A program made the translations under genes and the position numbers. DNA of 11,166 nt, taken from assembly GCA_955651875.1 (NCBI GenBank), contig CATPAP010000118.1, forward strand, positions 1 through 11,166. The letters run 5' to 3'. This DNA comes from Candidatus Dormiibacterota bacterium (GTDB taxonomy: Bacteria; Chloroflexota; Dormibacteria; Aeolococcales; Aeolococcaceae). Numbering within the stretch: position 1 is the stretch's first letter; the number at the start of each line of letters is the position of its first letter. This document shows, piece by piece, positions 1-7,219 of this stretch. The notes beneath the pieces are model-generated. The model was not told the origin of the DNA and ran no database searches. It was given only the letters and a program-made list of their open reading frames with translations.

Positions 1-153
1 ATGACTCTCGCCGGCGTGGGCATCTTGTGCAATGTGTCGGCGCAGGGTCGCAGGCAGGGGGCCACCGTCCGTGCGCACGTTGATCGCCGGCGGCGGGACA
101 GGTGGCCACCTGACCCCGGTGCTCGCGGTGGCGCAGGAGCTACGCCGGGCTGA
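1..153 (+). CDS. ftsW: Probable C-terminal end of FtsW (SEDS glycosyltransferase), partial
   Basis: Frame 1 is open from the window edge to a TGA at 151-153, giving 50 residues. The first part, TLAGVGILCNVS followed by a basic stretch, resembles the end of the last membrane helix of FtsW/SpoVE proteins, which often finish with a hydrophobic segment, an N-[VI]-S motif and a short basic tail. FtsW lies directly before murG in many dcw clusters, so position supports the call. FtsW is the membrane peptidoglycan polymerase of the division septum. The tail is Arg-rich and would overlap murG by 83 bases if murG starts at 71, which is long. Either murG starts later than thought or FtsW has an extended tail. 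The 5' part lies outside the window, so the ATG at position 1 is probably an internal codon. The evidence is a short motif plus gene order, so confidence is moderate. Confidence 0.55.
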   Translation: MTLAGVGILCNVSAQGRRQGATVRAHVDRRRRDRWPPDPGARGGAGATPG

Positions 154-1174
154 CCCGGGCGGTGCGGTGCTCATCGTCGGGCGCCGCGGAGGAGTTGCGG
201 AGGGATTGGTGACGGCGGCGGGCTTCCGGCTCGCGGCACTACGCATCTCCGGCCTCGATACGGGCAACGTCGCCAGCGTCGCGCGCTTCGCCGCACAGCT
301 CCCCGCGGCGATCCACGCCGCCCGCCGCGTCATCGGCCGCTTCGGCGCCGACGTGGTCATCGGCGGTGCCGGGTATGTCAGCGTGCCCGTGGTGCTGGCG
401 GCACGGTCGCTGCGGGTCCCGGTCGTCCTGATGGAACAGAACGCGGTTCCCGGTCGTGCCACGCGCATGCTGGCGCGGCGTGGCAACCTGGTGGCCGCCG
501 CCTTCGCGCAGACCGCCGCATATCTTCCCCATGCGCGAGTCGTCCACACTGGCAACCCGATCCGAGCCGAGGTGCTCGCCACGCCCGAGCGCGAGCTGGG
601 CGAGCGCTGCGAGCATGTGCTCGTCATGGGGGGATCGCAGGGGGCACGGCGTATCAACCGCGCCGTCGCAGAATGTGTTGCGTCACTGCTCGCGAGATAT
701 CCGTGGCTGCGCATCACCCACCAGACTGGTGTGCACGATGCCGACGAGATGCAGTCCAAGGCGGCGCAGCTTCCCGCTGAGGTGCGCGCGCGCTGGGTTC
801 TCATGCCGTTCATCACCGACGTCGGCGCCGCGATCGTCGCCGCGGACCTCGTGCTGATGCGCGCAGGAGGATCTTCGCTCGCGGAATGCGCAGCGCTCGG
901 CCGTCCGATGATCCTCATCCCCTACCGCCATGCGGGCGATCATCAGCGGTTCAACGCCGCACCGTACGTGCATTCAGGTGCGGCACGTGTCATGCCTGAC
1001 GCGGAGTGCGAAGGGGAACGCGTGGCCGGCGAGCTGTCGGCGCTGATCGACGACCCGGCGGCGTGGCGTCGCATGGCCGCAGCCAGTCGGCGCCTTGGTC
1101 GCCGCGAAGCGGCTTCGCGAGTGCGCGAGCTGGTCGACGAGGTGGCGGGCATCCCAGCGAGAATTCCGGGATGA
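71..1174 (+). CDS. murG: MurG, lipid II synthase (UDP-GlcNAc transferase)
   Basis: MurG transfers GlcNAc from UDP-GlcNAc to lipid I at the inner face of the membrane, giving lipid II. The 367-residue product has the family's usual length and landmarks: the N-terminal G-loop GGGTGGH (residues 7-13), MEQN (121-124) in the acceptor domain, TGNP (160-163), the second G-loop GGSQGA (187-192), RAGGSSLAE (264-272) around the UDP-GlcNAc site, and DHQRFNA (290-296). GTG at 71 is preferred because it puts the glycine loop a few residues from the N-terminus, as in the family, and has a G-rich stretch about 9 bases upstream. An in-frame ATG at 32 would add 13 unlikely basic residues. The TGA stop overlaps the ATG of the next gene (ATGA). 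It is a GT28-family two-domain enzyme and nothing in it looks damaged. Confidence 0.95.
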   Translation: MRTLIAGGGTGGHLTPVLAVAQELRRADPGGAVLIVGRRGGVAEGLVTAAGFRLAALRISGLDTGNVASVARFAAQLPAAIHAARRVIGRFGADVVIGGAGYVSVPVVLAARSLRVPVVLMEQNAVPGRATRMLARRGNLVAAAFAQTAAYLPHARVVHTGNPIRAEVLATPERELGERCEHVLVMGGSQGARRINRAVAECVASLLARYPWLRITHQTGVHDADEMQSKAAQLPAEVRARWVLMPFITDVGAAIVAADLVLMRAGGSSLAECAALGRPMILIPYRHAGDHQRFNAAPYVHSGAARVMPDAECEGERVAGELSALIDDPAAWRRMAAASRRLGRREAASRVRELVDEVAGIPARIPG

Positions 1175-2571
1175 CCGAACACGTGCACTTCCTCGGTATC
1201 TGCGGCTACGCGGTCAGCGGAGCAGCGCTGGTGGCCCGCGAGCAGGGCTGGCGCGTCTCGGGATCCGACGACGAGGCGTACCCGCCAACCACCGACATCC
1301 TCACCGCGGCCGGGATCGACTGGGTCGATGGCAGCGATCCGGCCAATCTCGAACGCTGGGGCGTCCCTGACCTCGTGGTGGTGGGCAACCAGACTCGCCC
1401 GAACAACCCGGAGTGGCTTGCAGCGCGCGGCCGCGGACTGCCGGTGTGCAGCGAGATCGAGTTCTACACGCGACTCACCGTCAATCGCGCGCGCATCGCC
1501 GTCTGCGGCACGCACGGCAAGACGACGACCTCAGCCCTGCTGGCGCACATGCTCGACGCCTGCGGGCTCGACCCCGGTTTCCGCCTGGGTTCGACCTCGC
1601 TCGACCTCGGCGTCAGCGCTCGGCTGGGCACCGGTCCGTTCGTGTTCGAGGGTGACGAGTACACGAGCGCACCGTGGGACCGGCGGCCGAAGTTCCTGCA
1701 CATCAAACCCGAGGCCGCCTGCGTCACGCGCCTCGAGCTCGACCACCCGGATGTGTATCCGTCGCTCGATGCCTACCGCGCGCCGTTCGTTGAGCTGGCT
1801 CGAACCATGCCGAGCGACGGATTGCTGTTGCTCTGCTCCGACGACCCGGAATGTGCGGCGCTGGCCGCACACGCCGCATGTCGCGTCGCCACGTACGGGT
1901 GTGATGAACCCGCGGATTGGCGTGTGCAACCGGGCGTTGACAGAAACGGGATGCAGCATTTCACGGTCGCCCACGCGGGTGCGGTTGTCGAGGTCGCGCT
2001 CACCTTCCCCGGTGTCCATAGCGCCCTCAATGCCACCGCCGCCCTCGTGCTCGCCGAAGCCGCCGGCGCCCCGCTCGAACCGTGCGTGGCCGCCTGCGCC
2101 ACCTTCAAGGGACCGGCGCGGCGTTTCCAGGTGATCGGAGATGCCGGCGGGGTCACGGTGGTGGACGACTACGCCCATCATCCCACCGAGGTCGAGGTCA
2201 CGATCGCCGCGGCTCGTCAGCGCTATCCCGGCAGGCGCATCGTCGCCATCCACACGCCGCACACGTACTCACGGACACGCACGCTGCTCGCTGACTACGC
2301 GCGTTCCTTCGCAGGAGCCGACGTGGTGATGCTCGGACCCATCGAGATGGCCCGCGAGCGCGGCATGGAGGCGACCGTGAGCAGCCATGATGTCGCCGCG
2401 CAAGTCGCTGACGACGTCGAGGTGCACGTGGTCGAGTCCTCGACCGCCGCGATCGAGCTCCTGGAGAGCATCGCTCGCCCCGGCGACATTCTCCTTGTCC
2501 TGTCTCTGGGTGGATTCGACAAGATCGCGCTGCGCCTGCGCCAGGCGCTGGAGGCATCCGGTGTCCGTTGA
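1171..2571 (+). CDS. murC: MurC/Mpl-type UDP-N-acetylmuramate ligase
   Basis: This ATP-dependent Mur ligase of 466 residues most likely adds L-Ala to UDP-MurNAc, given its place between murG and murB. The N-terminal Rossmann motif is GICGYAVSG (9-17) with SGSD (30-33). The ATP P-loop is GTHGKTTT (113-120), followed by EGDEY (160-164), LELDHPDV (188-195), GVHSALN (281-287), GPARRFQ (314-320) and DDYAHHPTE (332-340). The N-terminal and central motifs (GICG, YPPTTD at 38-43, GDEYTSAPWDRR, LELDHPDVY) read like Mpl, the murein tripeptide recycling ligase. The C-terminal domain (PHTYSRTRTLL from 363) reads like MurC. MurC is the better call from context; Mpl is the alternative. The start overlaps the murG stop by 4 bases (ATGA), implying translational coupling. 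Confidence 0.88.
   Translation: MTEHVHFLGICGYAVSGAALVAREQGWRVSGSDDEAYPPTTDILTAAGIDWVDGSDPANLERWGVPDLVVVGNQTRPNNPEWLAARGRGLPVCSEIEFYTRLTVNRARIAVCGTHGKTTTSALLAHMLDACGLDPGFRLGSTSLDLGVSARLGTGPFVFEGDEYTSAPWDRRPKFLHIKPEAACVTRLELDHPDVYPSLDAYRAPFVELARTMPSDGLLLLCSDDPECAALAAHAACRVATYGCDEPADWRVQPGVDRNGMQHFTVAHAGAVVEVALTFPGVHSALNATAALVLAEAAGAPLEPCVAACATFKGPARRFQVIGDAGGVTVVDDYAHHPTEVEVTIAAARQRYPGRRIVAIHTPHTYSRTRTLLADYARSFAGADVVMLGPIEMARERGMEATVSSHDVAAQVADDVEVHVVESSTAAIELLESIARPGDILLVLSLGGFDKIALRLRQALEASGVR
2550..2554 (+). promoter_or_regulatory. Shine-Dalgarno site fixing the murB start
   Basis: GGAGG lies inside the end of the murC/mpl-type gene, 6 bases before GTG 2561. It supports 2561 as the murB start over the much longer upstream open frame. 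Confidence 0.7.
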
Positions 2572-3487
2572 GTGGCTGAAGCGATGGCCCGGGCTGTGCC
2601 GCGACGAACCGCTGTCGCGACATAGCCAGTACGGCATCGGCGGTCCTGCCGACTTCTTCCTCAGCGTCAACGACGTGGGTGCGCTTCCCGAGCTCGTCGC
2701 CAGGAGCACGGTGAGCGGCGTCGCCGTCACCGTCCTCGGCGCAGGGAGCAACGCGCTCATCCTCGATGGCGGCGTGCGCGGACTGGCTCTCCGTGTCACG
2801 GACAAGCGGATGAGCGTGGGCGACGGCGAGGTCACCGTCGCGGCCGGCGCCATGCTGCCGCGGGCCGCGCTCGACCTCGCCCGCCACGGGATGGCCGGAA
2901 TGGAGTGGGGGATCGGCGTGCCCGGCAGCTGCGGCGCGTCGGTGTGGGGCAACGCCGGCGCGTTCGGCGGCGGGGTCGCCACCAGCCTGATCAGCTGTGA
3001 GGTGGTCGCGCCGGACGGGACCACGCGGACCATGACCGCGGACGACTGTGCCTTCGGCTATCGCGACTCGCGGCTCAAGCGCGACCTGCTCGGCCACATC
3101 GTGCTGAGCGGTCGTTTCGCGGTCGCCCGCGACGAGGTGTCCGTTGTGCGTGCGCGCACCGCCGCGGTGCAGGCGGAGCGCAAACGCACCCAACCGTACG
3201 GGGTGCGCAGCCTAGGCAGCACGTTCAAGAATCCTCCCGACGATTTCGCCGGGAGGCTCATCGAAGCCGCGGGGCTGGGCGGGCGTGTCCACGGGGGCGC
3301 CCAGATCTCACCGAAGCACGCCAACTTCATTCTCAACGTGGATCACGCCACGGCGGTCGACGTGCTTGCGCTCGTCGAGCTTGCGCGCGACGAGGTCGCG
3401 TCACGTTTCGGCACGGTGCTGGAGCGCGAAATCGTCATTCTCGGTGAGCCTGCGGAGCTGGCTGCGGGCCTGCGGAGCGGCCCGTGA
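2561..3487 (+). CDS. murB: MurB, UDP-N-acetylenolpyruvoylglucosamine reductase
   Basis: MurB is the cytoplasmic FAD enzyme that reduces UDP-GlcNAc-enolpyruvate to UDP-MurNAc with NADPH. The 308-residue protein is a compact type II MurB. YGIGGPADFF (24-33) and LGAGSN (59-64) are FAD-binding segments, and GIGVPGS (117-123) with WGNAGAFG (129-136) is the core FAD signature. YRDS (167-170) carries the substrate Arg, GSTFKNP (219-225) places the proton-donor Ser at 220, and LEREIVILGE (287-296) carries the catalytic Glu near 290. GTG 2561 is chosen because of a GGAGG 6 bases upstream; it overlaps the previous gene by 11 bases. The stop overlaps the start of ddl (GTGA). All catalytic residues I can place are present. 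Confidence 0.95.
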   Translation: MSVEWLKRWPGLCRDEPLSRHSQYGIGGPADFFLSVNDVGALPELVARSTVSGVAVTVLGAGSNALILDGGVRGLALRVTDKRMSVGDGEVTVAAGAMLPRAALDLARHGMAGMEWGIGVPGSCGASVWGNAGAFGGGVATSLISCEVVAPDGTTRTMTADDCAFGYRDSRLKRDLLGHIVLSGRFAVARDEVSVVRARTAAVQAERKRTQPYGVRSLGSTFKNPPDDFAGRLIEAAGLGGRVHGGAQISPKHANFILNVDHATAVDVLALVELARDEVASRFGTVLEREIVILGEPAELAAGLRSGP

Positions 3488-4662
3488 GTGTCGTCGGTGC
3501 CTTCTTCGGAAGCCGCTCCGTGGAACACGAGGTGTCCGTCATCACCGCGCACCAGGCGATGGCAGCACTGTCGCCGCAGCACCGTGCGATTCCTGTCTAC
3601 ATCGCCAAGGACGGTCGGTGGTACACCGGTAAGGCGCTGACGGAGCTGCGCCGGTTCGCAGATGTCGACGCGCTCCTCGCCGACTGCGTCCCGGTGAGCC
3701 CGATCATCGATCCCACCACACCCTCGCTCACTCTCGCACCGGTGCTGCCGGCGCGGCGTGGGGTCTTCGGTCGCGGCGCCTCCGACGGCGTCGTCATCGA
3801 CGTCGCCATGCCACTCCTGCATGGGCGGTTCGGCGAGGAGGGCACCATCCAGGGACTGTTCGAGATGGCCTCGATCCCGTACACCGGCAGTGGCGTTACG
3901 GCGTCCGCCGTCGCCATGGACAAGCGCCTCGCCAAGACGGTCCTGCGTGGAGCCGGCCTGCCCGTCCTCGACGACGTTGCGATCGAACGCCAGCGGTGGC
4001 GTGACGACCCCGAGGCGGCGCTGCGCGCAGCGGAGGCGCTGGCGCCGTACCCGCTGTACGTCAAGCCGGTGACGCTCGGCTCCAGCATCGGTGTGTCACG
4101 CGCCGCCGATGCCGGTGCGCTGCGCGACGCGGTCGAGGTGGCGCTCACCTACGACGAGCGTTGCCTCATCGAGGCTGCCCAGGAGGGCATCGTGGAGATC
4201 AATTGCGCAGTGCTCGGTGACGGCGCCGACGCTCGCACGTCGGTCCTCGAGCAACCGACCAAGACGGGCCTGCTCAGCTATGACGACAAGTACCGCTCCA
4301 AGAGTGGCGAGTCGGCGGGCATGAAGAGCACCCAGCGCCTCATCCCGGCCCCGCTGGACGATGCACTGGCCGCGCGCATCCGAGCGGCCGCACTGGCCTC
4401 GTTCGTGGCCGTCGGCGCATCCGGCGTTGCCCGCGTCGACCTGATGGTCGATGTCGAGGCACAGACCTTCGTGGTCAATGAGGTCAACCCCATCCCCGGT
4501 TCCCTCTCCTTCTACCTGTTCGAGCCGGCGGGCCTCTCGTTCACCGCGCTGCTCGATGAGCTCCTCGCAATCGCCGGGCGCCGCCACGCGCGCCGCCAAC
4601 AGACCACGGAGGTGTTCGACCGCTGGATGCTGGCCGGCGGCGGCGCCAAGACGGACGGGTGA
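3484..4662 (+). CDS. ddl: D-alanine--D-alanine ligase
   Basis: This ATP-grasp ligase joins two D-Ala residues, giving the dipeptide that MurF adds to the stem peptide. The 392-residue product has the N-terminal EHEVSV motif (14-19), whose Glu binds the first D-Ala. It also has PLLHGRFGEEGTIQG (110-124), MDKRLAKT (145-152), YVKP with GSSIG (192-203), EGIVEIN (234-240), DDKY (267-270) in the omega loop, RVDLM (317-321) and the Mg-binding NEVNPIPGS (332-340). Lys269-Tyr270 matches the Lys-Tyr pair of D-Ala-specific enzymes rather than the D-lactate (VanA) type. The C-terminal PIPGSLSFYLFEP differs from the usual N-T-x-P-G form and suggests a subfamily. GTG 3484 overlaps the murB stop by 4 bases, with GGAG (3474-3477) 6 bases before it. 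It is longer than E. coli DdlB by about 85 residues, partly from an insert near 65-105. Confidence 0.93.
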   Translation: MSVVGAFFGSRSVEHEVSVITAHQAMAALSPQHRAIPVYIAKDGRWYTGKALTELRRFADVDALLADCVPVSPIIDPTTPSLTLAPVLPARRGVFGRGASDGVVIDVAMPLLHGRFGEEGTIQGLFEMASIPYTGSGVTASAVAMDKRLAKTVLRGAGLPVLDDVAIERQRWRDDPEAALRAAEALAPYPLYVKPVTLGSSIGVSRAADAGALRDAVEVALTYDERCLIEAAQEGIVEINCAVLGDGADARTSVLEQPTKTGLLSYDDKYRSKSGESAGMKSTQRLIPAPLDDALAARIRAAALASFVAVGASGVARVDLMVDVEAQTFVVNEVNPIPGSLSFYLFEPAGLSFTALLDELLAIAGRRHARRQQTTEVFDRWMLAGGGAKTDG

Positions 4663-5468
4663 GCGGCAGCGGACCGATACCATCGGGCGCCGTGAGCAAG
4701 ATGGCAGGCAGTACGGAGCGACCTGCCGCGGCGGTCCTCGATTCCGGCAACGGCCCGGCCGTGCTCCTGCTCCACGGCTGGGGTGCGTCCAAGGAGCTGA
4801 TGGCGCCGATCAGCCAGCGACTGCAGGGCTATCGTGTCGTCGCTCCCGATCTGCCCGGCTTCGGCGCCACACCGCCTCCCCCGCAGGCGTGGGGTGTCGA
4901 CGAGTACGCCGGGTGGGTTCTCGCGCTCCTCGACAGGCTTGGCATCGAGCGTGCCCACATCGTGGGTCACTCCAACGGGGGCCGCGTCGCCATCGCCCTC
5001 GCGGCTGCTCACCCCGAAAGAGTCGGCCGCCTCGTGCTTGCCGACAGCGCGGGCATCCGGTCCCGCCACGGATTCGCCCACTGGTGGCGGGTGCGGACCT
5101 TCAAGCTGCTGCGCGCCGCCGCGCATTCACGCTGGCTGCCCCCAGCCATCCGCGAGGCGGCGGGCCGGCGTGCGACCGCTCGCGGTAGTGAGGACTACCG
5201 TGCGGCATCGGGCACCTTGCGCGCCAGCATGGTGCGGCTCGTCAACGCAGACATGCGCGCTGCGCTCTCGCGCCTCACCGTCGCCACACTGCTGATCTGG
5301 GGTGAGCGCGACGTTGACACCCCGCTGAGCGACGCGCGCACCATGGAGCAGCTCATCCCCGACAGCGGCCTGGTGGTGTTCGAGGGATGCGGGCATTTCG
5401 CGTACGCCGAGCAGCCTGATCGCTTCGCGCGCATTGTCGACGTCTTCCTGCGCGGTGAGGCTGTGTGA
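4659..5468 (+). CDS. Alpha/beta-hydrolase of unknown substrate in the dcw operon
   Basis: The 269-residue protein is a complete single-domain alpha/beta-hydrolase. The oxyanion motif HGWG is at 39-42, DLPGFG at 64-69, the nucleophile elbow GHSNGG gives Ser105, GERD gives the acid Asp218, and GCGH gives His246, so the full Ser-Asp-His triad is in place. A lid-like basic helical segment lies at about 133-195. I see no signal peptide or membrane helix, so it should be cytoplasmic. The substrate cannot be read from the sequence; esterases, lactonases and C-C hydrolases share this pattern. GTG 4659 overlaps the ddl stop (GTGA). Later in-frame starts, GTG 4692 and ATG 4701, would trim 11-14 unconserved residues and are possible. 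Its stop overlaps the next gene's ATG by one base. Coupling to ddl on one side and a murF-type gene on the other suggests a role in envelope metabolism, which is inference. Confidence 0.85.
   Translation: MSGSGPIPSGAVSKMAGSTERPAAAVLDSGNGPAVLLLHGWGASKELMAPISQRLQGYRVVAPDLPGFGATPPPPQAWGVDEYAGWVLALLDRLGIERAHIVGHSNGGRVAIALAAAHPERVGRLVLADSAGIRSRHGFAHWWRVRTFKLLRAAAHSRWLPPAIREAAGRRATARGSEDYRAASGTLRASMVRLVNADMRAALSRLTVATLLIWGERDVDTPLSDARTMEQLIPDSGLVVFEGCGHFAYAEQPDRFARIVDVFLRGEAV
5454..5460 (+). promoter_or_regulatory. Ribosome binding site choosing ATG 5468 for the murF-type gene
   Basis: GGTGAGG lies 7 bases before ATG 5468 and only 4 before the adjacent in-frame GTG 5465. The spacing favours the ATG, which overlaps the hydrolase stop by one base (TGATG). 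Confidence 0.55.
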
Positions 5469-7111
5469 TGTCGGTGCTCGAGAGCGCGCTCGATGGACTT
5501 GCCGGTGCGGTCTGGCTGGCTCTACTCGGTCGCGCCGTGCTCGTCGCTGCGCGCATGTTCCAGATCGAGGAGTACGAGGCGCACCGCCTGTTCGCCTGGG
5601 GGAGGACCCGTGCCTGGCTGCTGCACCGAGCAGCGGTCGTGCCCGGGACAGCGGTCGCGGCGGTGACCGTCTTCGCGCTCACCAACCCGGCGCGCCCCGG
5701 GCTGAGGGCCGGCGCCGCCGGCGCATGGATCGCAGGCATGGTCGCGGGACACCTCGCCTGGCGATGGCTGCCGCCCAAGAAGGAGCTGGTCTACACGCCG
5801 CGGCTGCGCCGGCTCCTGGCCACCGCAGCGCTCACGGCCCTCGTCGTCGCTGCGGGTGTATGCGTCGCCATCGAGCTGGCGCCGGTGTGGGTGGGCGGAG
5901 CGCTCGCCGCCGCGGTGTCGTTCGGCATCCCACTGCTGAGCATGACCATCCTCGTTGCCGCCAACGCCGCCAATGCACCGGTCGAGACGCGGGTGCGCCG
6001 CGGCTTCCTGCGCCGAGCCCGCGAGCGCCTCGGCCGCTTCGACCCCCTGGTGATCGCGGTTGCGGGCAGCTACGGGAAGACGTCGACCAAGCACATCCTC
6101 GCCCACATGCTCGAACGCTACGGACCGACGCTGGCGACCCCGAAGAGCTTCAACACCCTGATGGGCGTGTCCAAGACGGTGAACGACGTCCTCGAGGAGC
6201 GCCACCGCACCTTCATCGTCGAGATGGACGCGTACGCGCCCGGCGAGATCGCGTCCATCTGCGCGCTGGTACGCCCGCGCCACGCGCTGCTGACCTCCGT
6301 CGGTCCCCAGCACCTCGAGCGTTTCGGCACCGTCGACCGCATCGGCGCGGCTCTCTACGAAACCATCGAGGCCCTGCCGCCCGACGGTTTCGCGGTCGTG
6401 TACGGCGGCGACGAGCAGACCGCCGCGCTGGCTGTGAGAGCGCGCGCAGCGCAACGCGAGATCGTGACTTATGGCATCGAGGGCGACGGCGTCGACGTTG
6501 TGGCCGAGAACGTCCAGATCACGGGGCATGGCTCCCGCTTCACGTGGCGCTGGGGCGCCGCCGGCCTGCGTTACGAGCTCACCGTCCCCCTGCTCGGACG
6601 CCACCAGGTGCTCAACGTCACCGCCGCTCTCGCCACCGTCCATCGCCTCGGACTGCCGATGGAGCCCGCGCTCGGGTCGGTCGCCTCACTGCGCCCCGTC
6701 GAGCACCGCCTTCAGCCCATTCCGACGGGCAACGCCGTCACCGTCATCGACGACTCCTACAACGCCAACCCGGTTGGGGTGCACAACGGTCTCGAGGTGC
6801 TCGCCGAGGTCGAGGCCGGGTCTCGCATCCTGGTCACCCCGGGCCTGGTGGAGCTCGGCGCGGTGGAGGACGCCGAGAACCGCAGGTACGGGGAGCACGC
6901 CGGCCGCGTCTGTGATCACGTCATCGTGATGGACGCGCGGCCGGCGCGGGCGTTGCGTGACGGTCTGCGCGCTGCCGGCATGGCCGACGACCGTGTCCAC
7001 GTCGTGCGCTCGTTGGCGGAGGCGACAGCGGTGATCGGCCGCATCGCCGTGGCGGGCGACGCCGTTCTCTTCGCGAACGACCTGCCCGACACCTACCTCG
7101 GCGCGGCCTGA
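5468..7111 (+). CDS. murF: MurF-type ligase with an N-terminal membrane region
   Basis: This 547-residue protein joins a hydrophobic N-terminal part to a Mur ligase. Residues 1-170 hold about five candidate membrane helices (near 8-28, 56-72, 81-98, 114-138, 141-168) with a charged segment between the first two. The ligase follows: P-loop AGSYGKTSTK (199-208), FNTLMGVSKTVND (228-240), VGPQHLERFG (278-287), GRHQVLNVTAALA (377-389), RPVEHRLQ (409-416), DDSYNANP (428-435), LVELG (460-464) and LPDTY (539-543). DDSYNANP and the C-terminal motifs point to MurF, which adds D-Ala-D-Ala to the UDP-MurNAc-tripeptide. The canonical MurF N-terminal domain is absent. At 293-299 the sequence is GAALYET, where the family usually has a Lys that is carbamylated; Leu296 seems to replace it. 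It may be the sole MurF or a paralog beside a canonical murF upstream of this window. Confidence 0.85.
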   Translation: MSVLESALDGLAGAVWLALLGRAVLVAARMFQIEEYEAHRLFAWGRTRAWLLHRAAVVPGTAVAAVTVFALTNPARPGLRAGAAGAWIAGMVAGHLAWRWLPPKKELVYTPRLRRLLATAALTALVVAAGVCVAIELAPVWVGGALAAAVSFGIPLLSMTILVAANAANAPVETRVRRGFLRRARERLGRFDPLVIAVAGSYGKTSTKHILAHMLERYGPTLATPKSFNTLMGVSKTVNDVLEERHRTFIVEMDAYAPGEIASICALVRPRHALLTSVGPQHLERFGTVDRIGAALYETIEALPPDGFAVVYGGDEQTAALAVRARAAQREIVTYGIEGDGVDVVAENVQITGHGSRFTWRWGAAGLRYELTVPLLGRHQVLNVTAALATVHRLGLPMEPALGSVASLRPVEHRLQPIPTGNAVTVIDDSYNANPVGVHNGLEVLAEVEAGSRILVTPGLVELGAVEDAENRRYGEHAGRVCDHVIVMDARPARALRDGLRAAGMADDRVHVVRSLAEATAVIGRIAVAGDAVLFANDLPDTYLGAA

Positions 7112-7162
7112 ACGCGCCAGCGCCCGCGCTGCGACGTGCGGTCGCGGAGCGGGGATCGGTCC

Positions 7163-7168
7163 CATAAT
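7163..7168 (+). promoter_or_regulatory. Possible -10 element of an ftsQ promoter
   Basis: CATAAT matches the -10 consensus at 5 of 6 positions and is a rare AT-rich spot in the 108-base gap between the murF-type gene and ftsQ. The -35 region is poor (GGTCGC-like at 17 bases). If used, transcription would begin near 7175, giving a leader of about 45 bases to ATG 7220. Confidence 0.3.
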
Positions 7169-7192
7169 GTTCGGACCGGCGCACCGGGCCGA

Positions 7193-7213
7193 CACGTCCT
7201 CGCTCACGTCCTC
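7193..7213 (+). repeat. Direct repeat of CACGTCCTC before ftsQ
   Basis: CACGTCCTC occurs at 7193-7201 and again at 7205-7213, a 12-base period, ending 6 bases before the chosen ftsQ ATG. It sits where a ribosome binding site would be expected but is pyrimidine-rich. It could be an operator, a chance repeat, or coding if ftsQ starts upstream at GTG 7136. Confidence 0.35.
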
Positions 7214-7219
7214 CCATCG

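Noticed and set aside
2198..3193. Long minus-strand open frame over the murC/mpl-type gene and murB
   Set aside because: The product is low-complexity and His/Arg/Ala-rich, antisense to two conserved genes; a compositional shadow.
5434..6915. Long open frame on the plus strand across the murF-type gene
   Set aside because: It is out of frame with the ligase, gives an Arg/Pro-rich product without motifs, and is explained by GC-rich third positions that suppress stops.
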